DNA of 64,000 bases from an uncultured Shewanella sp. Lineage in GTDB: Bacteria > Pseudomonadota > Gammaproteobacteria > Enterobacterales > Shewanellaceae. Numbering within the stretch: position 1 is the stretch's first letter; the number at the start of each line of letters is the position of its first letter. The position numbers and the translations under genes are program-made. Below the pieces are notes generated by a model. The model was not told the origin of the DNA. It searched no databases and worked only from the letters and a program-made list of their open reading frames with translations. Positions 26,858-35,487 of the stretch are shown in pieces. The stretch spans positions 34,260 to 98,259 of the forward strand of contig NZ_CANMIO010000016.1 in assembly GCF_947497935.1 (NCBI RefSeq), in the 5' to 3' direction.

Positions 26858-27102
26858 TTAGTCACTCAGCGAGAGTTTAGCTGTTTTGAGGCAAGGCAAC
26901 GAGTAAAGGGCATAGTTGTTCTACGTTCAAGCTCGTTAACACAGAATCAGAATCGCTAAAACTAACCATTCTGGAGCGTTTTTGGCTGCCTACTTCTGCG
27001 TTGATTAGCTTTGTAAGGGAATAACCATTATTGCAGCTATTCGCCTTGAATTAGTTTGCCAAAAATCGCTCTGAGTAGATCAAATTCTTATACTGATTGG
27101 TA
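26839..27102. mobile_element. MITE-like element with 15-bp perfect terminal inverted repeats
   Basis: The sequence TACCAATCAGTATAA at 26839-26853 is repeated exactly in inverted orientation at 27088-27102, bounding 264 bp without its own gene. Just inside both ends the sequences are also related (ACTCAGCGAGAG against ACTCAGAGCGAT, then CAAGGC), which suggests a palindromic element. A third exact copy of the 15-mer is at 38707-38721. Small non-coding elements with this kind of terminus are, from memory, common in Shewanella genomes. I see no target-site duplication. Confidence 0.65.
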
Positions 27103-27183
27103 TAAGCCTAAACTTATCATTGAATGCCATAGAACCTCGCCTTATCTAAACCCAATGAAGAATCGATAGCAGCCAAATAAAAA

Positions 27184-27210
27184 TGCTAGACCCCATTATA
27201 GGATCTAGCA
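27184..27210 (-). terminator. Terminator of the SPFH/NfeD operon
   Basis: TGCTAGA and TCTAGCA form a stem around a 13-nt loop, followed on the minus strand by TTTTTATT. It lies 30 bp after the last SPFH gene. Confidence 0.8.
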
Positions 27211-27239
27211 TAGATATTTTTTCCTACAGATAGAGTGGT

Positions 27240-28175
27240 CTAATCTTTGTCTTCTTCTAAACCTATGCTGTTCATCCAGTGTTCGAAGTCCATCATATTG
27301 CCAGGTAAGATAACCTTACTCTGACCATTACTGACCCCCTCAAGCTGCTTAAGGTACTGCGCACCGAGTTGCATACGCACCACGTTCTTACCACCGGGCG
27401 CCGCAATCACAATTGCCATACGCTCAATTGACTCAGCCGTGGCTCGCGCAATGGTTAAAATCTCTTCCCCTTTACCCTCTGCCTCGTTAATACGGCGCTG
27501 CATTTCACCTTCTGAATGGTTAATGGTTTCTGCTTTTATACCTTCAGATCGATTAATCTTACTCTGCTTATCACCTTCACTCTTTGCCAGTAATGCACGA
27601 CGCTCACGCTCTGCATTGACCTGCATCTCCATGGCATTTTTAACCGTTTCAGGCGGGGTGATATTCTTAATCTCATAACGGTGAACACGAATGCCCCACA
27701 TGGCGCCCGCTTGGTCTAGCACTTCGACCACTTTGGCGCTAATCACATCACGCTCTTCAAAGGTACGGTCCAAATCAAGAGTACCAATTACACTACGAGT
27801 GGTCGTTTGCGCCAGCTGAATTGCCGCATAACGGTAGTCAGTCACACCGTAACTCGCCTTCACAGGATCTATGACTGAAATGTAGATAACGCCATCGACT
27901 TCGACATTGACTTCATCACAAGAGAAACACTCCTGCGGTGGCACATCAATGGTCTCCTCTTTTAGATCATGGATATACGCCACCTTATCGACAAAAGGCA
28001 CTAGGGCATGAAAGCCCGCGTCTAAAGTTGAATGGTATTTACCTAAGCGTTCAACGATATAGGCAGACTTTGTCGGCACTAGGCGAATCGACTGAAATAG
28101 CTTAATCACAAAGATCGCGAAGATGAGGCCCCAGATAGCCATTACAATTAAATCTGTATTAATTCCAGCAATCAT
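27240..28175 (-). CDS. SPFH/Band 7 (QmcA/stomatin-like) membrane protein, second paralogue
   Basis: The 311-residue protein has one N-terminal membrane helix (about 8-28), an SPFH/Band 7 domain (about 30-200) with ERLGKYHSTLDAGFHALVPFVD, and a long charged coiled-coil segment with repeated SEG units (KSEGDKQSKINRSEG, NHSEGEMQRRINEAEG). Such proteins form large oligomeric cages or microdomains and often partner with NfeD proteins. Here it is the last gene of a three-gene operon with another SPFH paralogue and NfeD; its start overlaps the stop of the first (TAATG). Its role is probably in membrane quality control; no enzymatic activity is expected. Confidence 0.9.
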   Translation of the reverse strand: MIAGINTDLIVMAIWGLIFAIFVIKLFQSIRLVPTKSAYIVERLGKYHSTLDAGFHALVPFVDKVAYIHDLKEETIDVPPQECFSCDEVNVEVDGVIYISVIDPVKASYGVTDYRYAAIQLAQTTTRSVIGTLDLDRTFEERDVISAKVVEVLDQAGAMWGIRVHRYEIKNITPPETVKNAMEMQVNAERERRALLAKSEGDKQSKINRSEGIKAETINHSEGEMQRRINEAEGKGEEILTIARATAESIERMAIVIAAPGGKNVVRMQLGAQYLKQLEGVSNGQSKVILPGNMMDFEHWMNSIGLEEDKD

Positions 28176-29104
28176 TAGCGCGCTCCTTTCACTGAGTTAG
28201 CAGACACAGCGTGAGTGACCTGCTCCATGCCTTCAAAGAATCCTTCAATTTTGGCCAGTTCAGCTGGTACCACAGACACATCGGCCTCATCCAATATCTT
28301 GCCGACTTGGGCAATAAATTGCTCTTTAAGCTGCATATTCATCGCTTCATGACCGCCATCTTTTGCCAGCGCAGCAGAAACAAGCTCCATGCCTTCAGCC
28401 TTAGCTCGGGCGATAATAGCAATCTCTTGCGCGGTACCCTTCGCCTCGTTAATGCGACGCTGTTTCTCACCTTCCGATAAGTTAATCGCTTCTTGACGCT
28501 CACCTTCTGACAGGTTGATCATCGCCGCTTTCTCCGCATTCGCTAAGGTGATTTCGGCGCGCTTACTGCGCTCCGCTTCCATCTGTTTCTCTAGGGTGTG
28601 GATCACTTTGCGTGATGGGGTGATGTTCTTAATCTCGTAACGTAGCACCTTGATCCCCCAAGGATCCGATGCCTTATCGATCTCTCGAACAATCGACTCA
28701 TTCAAGCTGTCTCGCTCCGAAAATGTCTGACTTAAGCTTAATTTACCTATCTCTGAACGCATGGTGGTTTGCGCTAGGTTTACCGCCGCGCGGCGGTAAT
28801 CCTCAATGCCGTAGCTGGCAAGCTTACCGTCCATCACCTTAAGGTAAACTAAACCATCAACCTCTAGCTGAGTGTTATCTTTTGAGATACAGCTTTGGGG
28901 TGGCACATCGAGTACTTGCTCACGAATTTCATGCTTATAGGCCACTCGGTCAAAAAACGGGATCAGAAAATGAAACCCTGGCTTTAGCACAGTGCGAAAC
29001 TTACCTAAGCGCTCAATCACATTGACCTCACGCATAGGGACAATTAGCAATAATTTATAGAGGATAAAAAACACAAATAGAACAAAGAGTGTAAATGCGA
29101 ACAT
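28175..29104 (-). CDS. SPFH/Band 7 (stomatin-like) membrane protein, first paralogue
   Basis: The 309-residue protein has an N-terminal membrane helix (about 2-22), an SPFH domain containing ERLGKFRTVLKPGFHFLIPFFD, and a coiled-coil region with LSEGERQEAINLSEGEKQ. It resembles the downstream paralogue along its whole length, so the pair may assemble as a hetero-oligomer, as HflK/HflC do, although there is no sign of an associated protease here. It follows the NfeD-like gene by 25 bp and shares the transcript. Confidence 0.9.
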   Translation of the reverse strand: MFAFTLFVLFVFFILYKLLLIVPMREVNVIERLGKFRTVLKPGFHFLIPFFDRVAYKHEIREQVLDVPPQSCISKDNTQLEVDGLVYLKVMDGKLASYGIEDYRRAAVNLAQTTMRSEIGKLSLSQTFSERDSLNESIVREIDKASDPWGIKVLRYEIKNITPSRKVIHTLEKQMEAERSKRAEITLANAEKAAMINLSEGERQEAINLSEGEKQRRINEAKGTAQEIAIIARAKAEGMELVSAALAKDGGHEAMNMQLKEQFIAQVGKILDEADVSVVPAELAKIEGFFEGMEQVTHAVSANSVKGAR

Positions 29105-29129
29105 AGAGATTCCTTCCTGGCTTTACTGA

Positions 29130-29609
29130 TTACTTTTCTACGGAGTGCTCGTCTTCAGCCTTTATAGGCTCAACCACTAACGCAATATTATCTCTGCAGA
29201 TAATCCTAACTTTGGAGCCAGCAGCAATCTCGCTACCATCCCCCAATGCGGACCATTCACAGCCTTGAAATTCAATCCGTCCCATCTGCTGAGCCGGACC
29301 TATAGTTTGTTTAACGATGGCTGGCTGATCATAAATATCGAGTTCTTCATCGGCATTGCCGACATGAGCATCACCACCAACTAACTTTTGAGTAACTTGG
29401 CGAAAAAGCAGCAGTAACACCATAGAGGCGATAAACCAGAGCGTTAAGCTTTGCGCTATACCTTCAACTAAACCGATAGCCAAGGCACTCGCAACAACAA
29501 GACAAGCGGCGCCTAATAAAATCACAATACCGCCCGGTAAAATGATTTCAGCTAGCATCAAAACGATACCAATAACCGCCCAAATTAGAATGGGATTTGA
29601 AAACTCCAT
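29130..29609 (-). CDS. NfeD-family membrane protein
   Basis: The 159-residue protein has three to four membrane helices in the first ~85 residues (with LAEIILPGGIVILLGAACL) and a C-terminal OB-fold domain (about 95-150), the short form of NfeD. NfeD proteins are routinely encoded next to SPFH/stomatin genes and bind them in the membrane. Here it leads an NfeD-SPFH-SPFH operon. The protease domain of long NfeD proteins is absent, which is normal for this class. Confidence 0.9.
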   Translation of the reverse strand: MEFSNPILIWAVIGIVLMLAEIILPGGIVILLGAACLVVASALAIGLVEGIAQSLTLWFIASMVLLLLFRQVTQKLVGGDAHVGNADEELDIYDQPAIVKQTIGPAQQMGRIEFQGCEWSALGDGSEIAAGSKVRIICRDNIALVVEPIKAEDEHSVEK

Positions 29610-30009
29610 ATTTCCCCCTGAAATGAAAGAGCCTCAAAAGACTATATCAGTTGCACACACTTTGCGCGACATATTATGTCATAAAACTCTCTATAGAAAC
29701 TGTAACACAGCCAAGCAAACTCCTCTAGGCAAGCAAGCTCATAGCATGACATTGAGCCGACACACTGTAATCGCTTGCTAGAAAGTTCTCTTTTAAAGAC
29801 AATCACTAAGTATTAATCCGCCAGTAAAAAACAAATAATCAATAGGTTATAAAGCATGCTCAACGCCAAATTCAAAAAAGCTCAACAAACCCTTTGAACA
29901 TTGTTCACTTTCCGCCTATATTCCCCGCCAGCAAAAGTCACCTTAACTAACTCATGGTATAAGTTCAATTTGCTGTACCCGAGATCTGATAACAATAAAA
30001 GGTTTTACG
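29610..30009. other. Divergent non-coding region between nfeD and the tsx-like gene
   Basis: About 400 bp carry the promoters of two divergent units. A short palindrome, TGAAC-ATT-GTTCA at 29895-29907, lies about 100 bp before the porin start and could be an operator. No gene or repeat is visible. Confidence 0.35.
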
Positions 30010-30762
30010 ATGAACAAAAAATTACTCTGTTTAGCTTTGCTCGTCAGCCCGGCGGCGATGGCTGACAACATGGTTAACTGGTGGGACGCTAGCGTAACGG
30101 CACTTTACGGTGACAACTACGATCTTGCCCCGTCAGAATCACAAACGACTGTGACCTTTGAAACTGCTGGTGATTGGAAGTACGGTGACTGGTTCGCCTT
30201 CCAAGATCTGACTTATTTTAATGGCTCAAACGGCGGCAAAAATAACACCACTTACGGCGAGATCTCAACTCGTTTAAGTGCCGGTAAGATCTTAGGCAAA
30301 ACCGTTGGTTTTGGCCCCGTTACCGATCTATCGCTAGCGCTAACACTTGAAGAAGGTGAAGGTCCAGTGAAAGCCTTCTTGTACGGTGTCGGCATGGACA
30401 TCAAAGTCCCTTACTTTAGTTACTTCCAGCTAAACACCTACCGCAGACACGCGCTAAGCAGTGACAACATCAGTGACGGTTGGCAGTTAACTCCATCATT
30501 TAGAATGGATTTCCCTGTTGGTAACTCGAATATCGTTTTTGATGGTTTCATTGATTGGGTTTTCGCAGCCGATGAAGCCGCTTACGAGACTAACTTCCAC
30601 TTCAATCCACAGCTTAAGTATGACTTAGGTGCGATAGTGCTAGGTGAGCATAAGAAAAACAAGCTATTTGTCGGTATCGAGTACGATTACTGGAAAAACA
30701 AATACGGCGTTGATGGTATCAAGCAAAACACCTATTCAGTGATCGCCAAATATCACTTCTAG
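30010..30762 (+). CDS. Tsx/OmpK-family nucleoside-specific outer-membrane channel
   Basis: The 250-residue protein has a signal peptide (cleavage after MA-DN near residue 19) and a 12-strand beta-barrel pattern ending in the outer-membrane signature KYHF. Motifs such as NWWDASVTALYGDNYD and DWFAFQDLTYF are characteristic of OmpK/Tsx. It admits nucleosides (and serves some phages as a receptor). The uridine phosphorylase gene converges on it immediately downstream, which supports a nucleoside role. It is monocistronic with its own promoter. Confidence 0.9.
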   Translation: MNKKLLCLALLVSPAAMADNMVNWWDASVTALYGDNYDLAPSESQTTVTFETAGDWKYGDWFAFQDLTYFNGSNGGKNNTTYGEISTRLSAGKILGKTVGFGPVTDLSLALTLEEGEGPVKAFLYGVGMDIKVPYFSYFQLNTYRRHALSSDNISDGWQLTPSFRMDFPVGNSNIVFDGFIDWVFAADEAAYETNFHFNPQLKYDLGAIVLGEHKKNKLFVGIEYDYWKNKYGVDGIKQNTYSVIAKYHF

Positions 30763-30778
30763 TACTTGTTTTCAGACA

Positions 30779-30810
30779 ATAAAAAAGGCGCTGTTAGCGC
30801 CTTTTTTATT
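30779..30810. terminator. Bidirectional terminator between the tsx-like gene and udp
   Basis: A GGCGCTGTTAGCGCC-type stem-loop is flanked by A6 on one side and T6 on the other, serving both convergent genes. Confidence 0.92.
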
Positions 30811-30824
30811 GAGCGTAAGTTAGC

Positions 30825-31583
30825 TTATGCAAGTAACTTTTTAGCTGCAGCAACCACAATTGAAACCGCACTGACTTCGGTTTTCTTCATTGTCGCTTCA
30901 TCAGGGATCTCTTGCTGAGTACGGTTAACAATAACCCCTGCAACACATGCCGCACGCCAACCCTGTGATGCACACATAGTAAATAGCGTCGAAGACTCCA
31001 TCTCATAGTTCAGCACACCAAGATCTTGCCACTCTTGCATAGACCCCTTGAACTGACGTGTCACACGGCCAGATACCGTATCGTAACGTTCTTGACCTGG
31101 GTAGAAAGTATCTGACGATGCTGTAATACCAATATGAGGCTCAAGACCCGCTTCACGACTGGCAGCAACCATAGCCGTAGTACAATCGAAGTTTGCTACT
31201 GCAGGGAACTCCATCGGCGCAAAATGTAAGCTAGCACCGTCTAAACGAACAGAAGCTTGAGTCACAATCACATCACCCACATTAACATGTGGTTGAATCG
31301 CGCCTGTTGTGCCCACGCGTAAGAAGGTACGCACACCAAGCTGCGCTAGCTCTTCAACAGCAATAGAGGTCGATGGACCACCAATCCCCGTTGAGCATAC
31401 GACCACAGGTTTGCCGTCTATGTATGCTAAATAACTGGTATATTCACGATGACTCGCTAAAAATGTCGCATTCTCCATCAACTCGGCGATACGTTTAACA
31501 CGCTCAGGATCGCCAGGCACAATCGCTAAGCTGGCACCATCTAACATCTCTTTGGTTAAGCCTAAATGAAATACATCAGACAT
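30825..31583 (-). CDS. udp: Uridine phosphorylase
   Basis: The 252-residue protein matches Udp of the PNP/UDP phosphorylase family: IVPGDPERVKRIA (phosphate/nucleoside binding, about 22-34), VCSTGIGGPSTSIAVEEL, FLRVGTTGAIQ, ITASSDTFYPGQERYD and NYEMESSTLFTM. It splits uridine with phosphate to uracil and ribose-1-phosphate in pyrimidine salvage. The start at 31583 follows AAAGGGG at a good distance; the frame is open six codons further upstream without a better signal. A possible CRP half-site (TGTGATCTGTTTAA on the minus strand) lies upstream near 31665, in keeping with Crp/CytR control in relatives. Confidence 0.94.
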   Translation of the reverse strand: MSDVFHLGLTKEMLDGASLAIVPGDPERVKRIAELMENATFLASHREYTSYLAYIDGKPVVVCSTGIGGPSTSIAVEELAQLGVRTFLRVGTTGAIQPHVNVGDVIVTQASVRLDGASLHFAPMEFPAVANFDCTTAMVAASREAGLEPHIGITASSDTFYPGQERYDTVSGRVTRQFKGSMQEWQDLGVLNYEMESSTLFTMCASQGWRAACVAGVIVNRTQQEIPDEATMKKTEVSAVSIVVAAAKKLLA

Positions 31584-32079
31584 CGTGAAAACCCCTTTCA
31601 TTTTTGAATTTATAAATCGAATTAAAACGACTTTAACCTAGTCACGCCCTCAAAAAGGTTAAACAGATCACACTTTTTCCGCCAAGAGTAAATGATTTGT
31701 CGTAATCTAGTTACTAAATCAATCAGAACTCTGAGCTAGAATATAGCAGCTACTGGGCATAGCGCCAGCCAGTTAAAAAGCTATCAATGCAAGATAGAAT
31801 CAAGGGTTGAGCCTGTCACTTACATGAAATAACACAAACATTAGCAATAGCTTAGCTAAATATTGCTACAGGCTATACTCTTCAAATTTCGAGCTGTGTC
31901 GTCAAATCATTTATAGCTTTTTAGTAATAGATTACTGCTGAAAAATCCCCCGATGAAATCTTACACCTCTAATCGTTCACAATTTGATCGGCATCACATT
32001 TAGCGACCAATAATCGCGCTAATTTAGAATCGAACCAAACGAAAAACCGCGAAAAAAAACCAGCAAGAAGGACGCCTGC
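31584..32079. other. Non-coding divergent region between udp and the YdcH-like gene
   Basis: About 500 bp of AT-rich sequence hold the promoters of the two divergent genes. Apart from the CRP-like half-site near the udp end I see no repeats, RNA gene or ORF worth listing. Confidence 0.35.
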
Positions 32080-32295
32080 ATGTTTCCAGAATACCGAGAA
32101 CTTATCAGCCAACTAAAGACATCTGACACACACTTTCAGAAGACGTTTAACAAGCATAACCAACTTGATGAGGAGATAAAAAATCTGGAAAAGAGCAGCG
32201 CTAGTGATTACACCTCGAAAGTGCACGAACTCAAGCTTAAAAAGCTACATTTAAAAGAAGAGATCTACGATATTTTAAAGGGGCATACAGCCTAA
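32080..32295 (+). CDS. YdcH-family (DUF465) small coiled-coil protein
   Basis: The 71-residue protein is almost wholly helical and charged, with FPEYRELISQLKTSDTHFQKTFNKHNQLDEEI and a second helix ELKLKKLHLKEEIYDIL, the standard DUF465/YdcH pattern. The function of this widespread family is unknown. The ATG follows AAGAAGGA-like purines. A strong terminator lies 30 bp downstream, so it is expressed as a single gene. Confidence 0.85.
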   Translation: MFPEYRELISQLKTSDTHFQKTFNKHNQLDEEIKNLEKSSASDYTSKVHELKLKKLHLKEEIYDILKGHTA

Positions 32296-32323
32296 TACTG
32301 TTCGATATCTGCATCAAAAAAGA

Positions 32324-32350
32324 AAAAAGGGCGCTAAGCGCCCTTTTTAT
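32324..32350. terminator. Bidirectional terminator after the YdcH-like gene
   Basis: The stem AAAGGGCGCTAAGCGCCCTTT is flanked by A-rich and T-rich runs. It serves the plus-strand YdcH gene and possibly the converging minus-strand gene that ends at 32377. Confidence 0.9.
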
Positions 32351-32376
32351 GTCAAATACTCAAGCCTTCAATTCTA

Positions 32377-32835
32377 CTACTTCAACCCAGCCTGTAGGGC
32401 TTCTGTTGTCTCATAAAATGCTATCTTAGTGATCTGATTATTATTCAGCTCAATTAGTGTCGCCTGATCTTTTTGAGCAGGTAACGGCTTAGTCTGTTCA
32501 CCCTCGCTGTCGAGTGCCACTCTATATGGAAACTTTTTAAACTGAGGTAAGGCAACAAAACGGGCGATCAACGACGGCATACCACTAATATCAGCCACAT
32601 AAATTAGAGTTGAATCTTTAACCAACTCAGGCTCGGCTTCTAAAGTCTCTTGAATAATGGTTCCACCATCCATGCTACTGCTAAATAAAACCCGAGTTGT
32701 AGTGCTATCAACTTGGTATTGTGCTTCATGTTGATCTTGCAACTTGATCTCAACGATTTGATCGCCAACTTGATAGGTATTCGCCCACACAGACGTGGCT
32801 AACAGACTAGATAAAACGAAGATAAGTGCTCTCAT
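32377..32835 (-). CDS. Exported protein of unknown function
   Basis: I do not recognise this family firmly. The ~152-residue protein has a signal peptide (cleavage after SVWA) and a compact alpha/beta domain whose order (VLFSSSMDGGTIIQETLEAEP, LIYVADISGMPSLIARFV, ATLIELNNNQITKIAFYETTEALQ) resembles a thioredoxin-like fold without cysteines, somewhat like YtfJ. A TTG five codons upstream extends the frame; the ATG at 32835 is preferred because it directly precedes the signal peptide. It is monocistronic, next to a mechanosensitive channel gene on the opposite strand. Confidence 0.65.
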   Translation of the reverse strand: MRALIFVLSSLLATSVWANTYQVGDQIVEIKLQDQHEAQYQVDSTTTRVLFSSSMDGGTIIQETLEAEPELVKDSTLIYVADISGMPSLIARFVALPQFKKFPYRVALDSEGEQTKPLPAQKDQATLIELNNNQITKIAFYETTEALQAGLK

Positions 32836-33047
32836 AACGGGACTCGGCAAATTAGAATTAGCAGAAAGAGTAACCTATTCTCTAAAGAGCAACAGTAAAC
32901 TTAGCAACAAATCTTGATCCTCTTCACGCTAAGTTACTCAGTGTCAAAAATGTACTCATAACGGCTCACAACTGCGCAAAAACTGAGTTACAAAACTGTT
33001 TATTTTCAGTAAGCTAATTGATAAAGGTTGTCATAGAGGATAGATCC

Positions 33048-33884
33048 ATGAATGAGCAAGGCCTAGACCAAGAAATCGCGCAACTGCAAAACGCTTACAC
33101 CGCCATCACCGAATTTTTGGTGCAATATAGCTTTAGTATTCTAGGCGCCATCATCATCTTCTTGATTGGCCTATGGCTCGCAGCCAAAGCCGCTAATCTT
33201 GTCACTCGAATTTTTGAAAAACACCAGATTGACATCACCCTCAGCAACTTTACCAGCAACTTTGTCCGCATCTTAGTCATTCTTATGGTTGGGGTAATCG
33301 CCTTAGGTAAGCTAGGGATAAGCGTCACCCCTATGGTTGCGGCGATAGGTGCCGCCTCTCTCGGTGCAGGTTTAGCATTACAAGGTATGCTATCCAACTA
33401 TGCAGCAGGGATTACCATCATAGTGACTCGCCCTTTCATTGTGGGCAACACTATTGAGGTTAAAGGTGTTGGCGGCCTAGTAAAGGATATTCACTTAGGC
33501 ATGACGGTACTAACCAATGAAGAAGGAGAAGAGATCAACATTCCCAACAAGCATATTGTGGGTGAGATCTTACATAACTCTTTCGCCAATAAGCTGGTCG
33601 AAACCAAATTCAATATCAGCTATCAATCTAATCCAGATCAAGTCGTGGCGCTGCTTGCTAAAGTTTTAGCCGACAGCCCAAGGGTATATCAAGGTGATAA
33701 AGCTCAGGTGGGAATCAATGACTTTAATAGCATAGGCATCGAGGTGGGCATTCGTTATTGGGTTGCTACTGACAGTTATTATCAAGACAAATACCAAACC
33801 AATGGCGCACTCTTGAAAGCACTAAAACAGGCTAATATTGAGATCCCTTGTCCAGTTAAACAAATCCATATTCAAGAGTCTTAA
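33048..33884 (+). CDS. mscS: Small-conductance mechanosensitive channel (MscS)
   Basis: The ~278-residue protein has three N-terminal helices (about 20-45, 58-80 and the pore helix 85-115), the pore-lining pattern AAIGAASLGAGLALQGMLSNYAAG, and the beta domain and C-terminal cytoplasmic vestibule of MscS (PFIVGNTIEVKGVGGLVKDI, NIPNKHI). It releases solutes during hypo-osmotic shock. The ATG at 33048 is preceded by AGAGGA; a TTG at 33018 would add ten residues without a better signal. An imperfect hairpin (about 33891-33930) without a T tract follows. Confidence 0.94.
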   Translation: MNEQGLDQEIAQLQNAYTAITEFLVQYSFSILGAIIIFLIGLWLAAKAANLVTRIFEKHQIDITLSNFTSNFVRILVILMVGVIALGKLGISVTPMVAAIGAASLGAGLALQGMLSNYAAGITIIVTRPFIVGNTIEVKGVGGLVKDIHLGMTVLTNEEGEEINIPNKHIVGEILHNSFANKLVETKFNISYQSNPDQVVALLAKVLADSPRVYQGDKAQVGINDFNSIGIEVGIRYWVATDSYYQDKYQTNGALLKALKQANIEIPCPVKQIHIQES

Positions 33885-34124
33885 ATCTAACCAATGCTTA
33901 ACGGGTCACCATGAGCCGTTAAGTATTGGCATTTCCAATCATCCAAACTACTTATAAGAAAAGCCCGCATAGTGCCATTTTAGCGGCTTTTAGATTCTTT
34001 TTACGCCAGATTGATAAGGAAAACGAATAATCATTATTCAGTATACTCTATCGCTCTGATGCAACAGTTGCTGCAAAATGCCTCCATTGAAATCGAATAC
34101 AGATTAAAACTTAACGGAGATAGC

Positions 34125-35159
34125 ATGATGAACAAGACACTAATTGCACTAGCATTAATGAGTACATTTGGTTACGCAAATGCAGCCGATATCGATAACA
34201 CTTGGTACATAGGTGCCGGTGCAGGTCAAAGCAACTATGAGTCAGTTGACGCCGCTAGCCACCTAGGTGACGGCAGTGATTTAGCGTGGAATGCTCTAGT
34301 GGGTTATCAGCTCAACAAATACTTAGCCTTCGAAGCAGGCTGGCAAGATCTTGGTACCGACGATGACACTCACATGTGGGGCGGCCTAGATGGCAGCCAA
34401 TCTATTGATGTCGACGGTTTTACCCTTGGTGTTGTAGGTACTTTGCCATTATCAGAAAAATGGTTCTTAACCGGTGAAGCAGGTGCTTATCAATATCACC
34501 TAGAGCATCAAATGAATGCGAATAAATATGTTAGTGCTATGGATACAGCTGCGTACTTTGGTGCCGGCGTGGGTTACAACATCACTGATTCTCTAGCCAT
34601 TTCAGCTAAGTACCGCCGCTTTGCTGGTATAGATGAAACAGCATGGAACACAGCAAACATGGATGCTCAAACAGTCGGTTTACAGCTAACTTACCGCTTT
34701 GGTGTGAAGCCTGCGACAACCACAGCGGTTGTATTACCAGCTGTGATTGAAAAGCAGACTAAACCTATGCCTCGTCCAGAGCCTAAGTATGAAATTCATA
34801 CCGAAAAGAGCAGCGTAGCCGTACTATTTGGTTTCGACTCTTCTGAGCTATCTAGCACAGCTAAAGCTAAGCTAGATCAGGTTATCCAGCTTTCAAAAAG
34901 CAAAGAACAGGATGTGATCTTACTTAATGGTCAATCTGATAACCAAGGTGATAGTCAATACAACCTTAAACTATCTGAACAGCGTGTACAGCATGTAGAA
35001 GCCTACCTAGTTTCTCATGGTGTAGAGGTGAAGAAGATTGATACTCAAGCCGTTGGCGAACAAGATGCTCACGCTAATTTACGTAAAGATCGTGCTCTAG
35101 AGCGCCGTGTAATAGTGACACTAACAAGCCAAGAGAAAGTATTGGCTTCTGCATCTTAG
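34125..35159 (+). CDS. ompA: OmpA-family outer-membrane protein
   Basis: The 344-residue precursor has a signal peptide (GYANA-ADI), an N-terminal eight-strand OmpA-like barrel (about 22-200, ending in a TYRFGVKP strand), a proline-rich hinge (KQTKPMPRPEPKY) and a C-terminal OmpA/MotB peptidoglycan-binding domain (about 225-335) with NLKLSEQRVQHVEAYL and RKDRALERRV. It links the outer membrane to peptidoglycan. The ATG at 34125 (or 34128) follows GGAGATAGC; the frame runs upstream to 34011, but that part would precede the signal peptide. Confidence 0.92.
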   Translation: MMNKTLIALALMSTFGYANAADIDNTWYIGAGAGQSNYESVDAASHLGDGSDLAWNALVGYQLNKYLAFEAGWQDLGTDDDTHMWGGLDGSQSIDVDGFTLGVVGTLPLSEKWFLTGEAGAYQYHLEHQMNANKYVSAMDTAAYFGAGVGYNITDSLAISAKYRRFAGIDETAWNTANMDAQTVGLQLTYRFGVKPATTTAVVLPAVIEKQTKPMPRPEPKYEIHTEKSSVAVLFGFDSSELSSTAKAKLDQVIQLSKSKEQDVILLNGQSDNQGDSQYNLKLSEQRVQHVEAYLVSHGVEVKKIDTQAVGEQDAHANLRKDRALERRVIVTLTSQEKVLASAS

Positions 35160-35487
35160 ATATCAACGGATATTCAATTTAGTATCACCAATAGGGACCC
35201 GACAGCGCTAGGATGGCGAAATGATACGCTAGGATCCCATAAACCATGTCAGGCCCCTTGGCATAAGGTTTAAGGATGTAGGGTTCACGTTAAATAGGAC
35301 AGTTAACGTGAATGCTTACCAAGGAAATATACAGGGACTCGTTGCACTTAATCTAAGCGCAAACACAGGGATAGACATGAGCCAAGGACGGCTTCATTAG
35401 CTCCATACCCATTCACACCAACATGGCCTATTCAAGTAGAACTTTATCGTTTATAGTCAATTTGTTAAATAGGGACTAGGTAATATC
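35160..35487. other. Possibly structured intergenic region before the LysR pair
   Basis: No ORF is seen in these 328 bp, yet they hold unusual structure: a perfect 10-bp inverted repeat, TTCACGTTAA at 35284-35293 and TTAACGTGAA at 35303-35312, and a direct repeat CGCTAGGAT near 35209 and 35228. Several further runs (CCTTGGCAT against CTTACCAAGG) could pair. It may be a regulatory RNA or leader for the downstream regulators, or the operator region they bind. This is an inference from base-pairing potential only. Confidence 0.4.
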
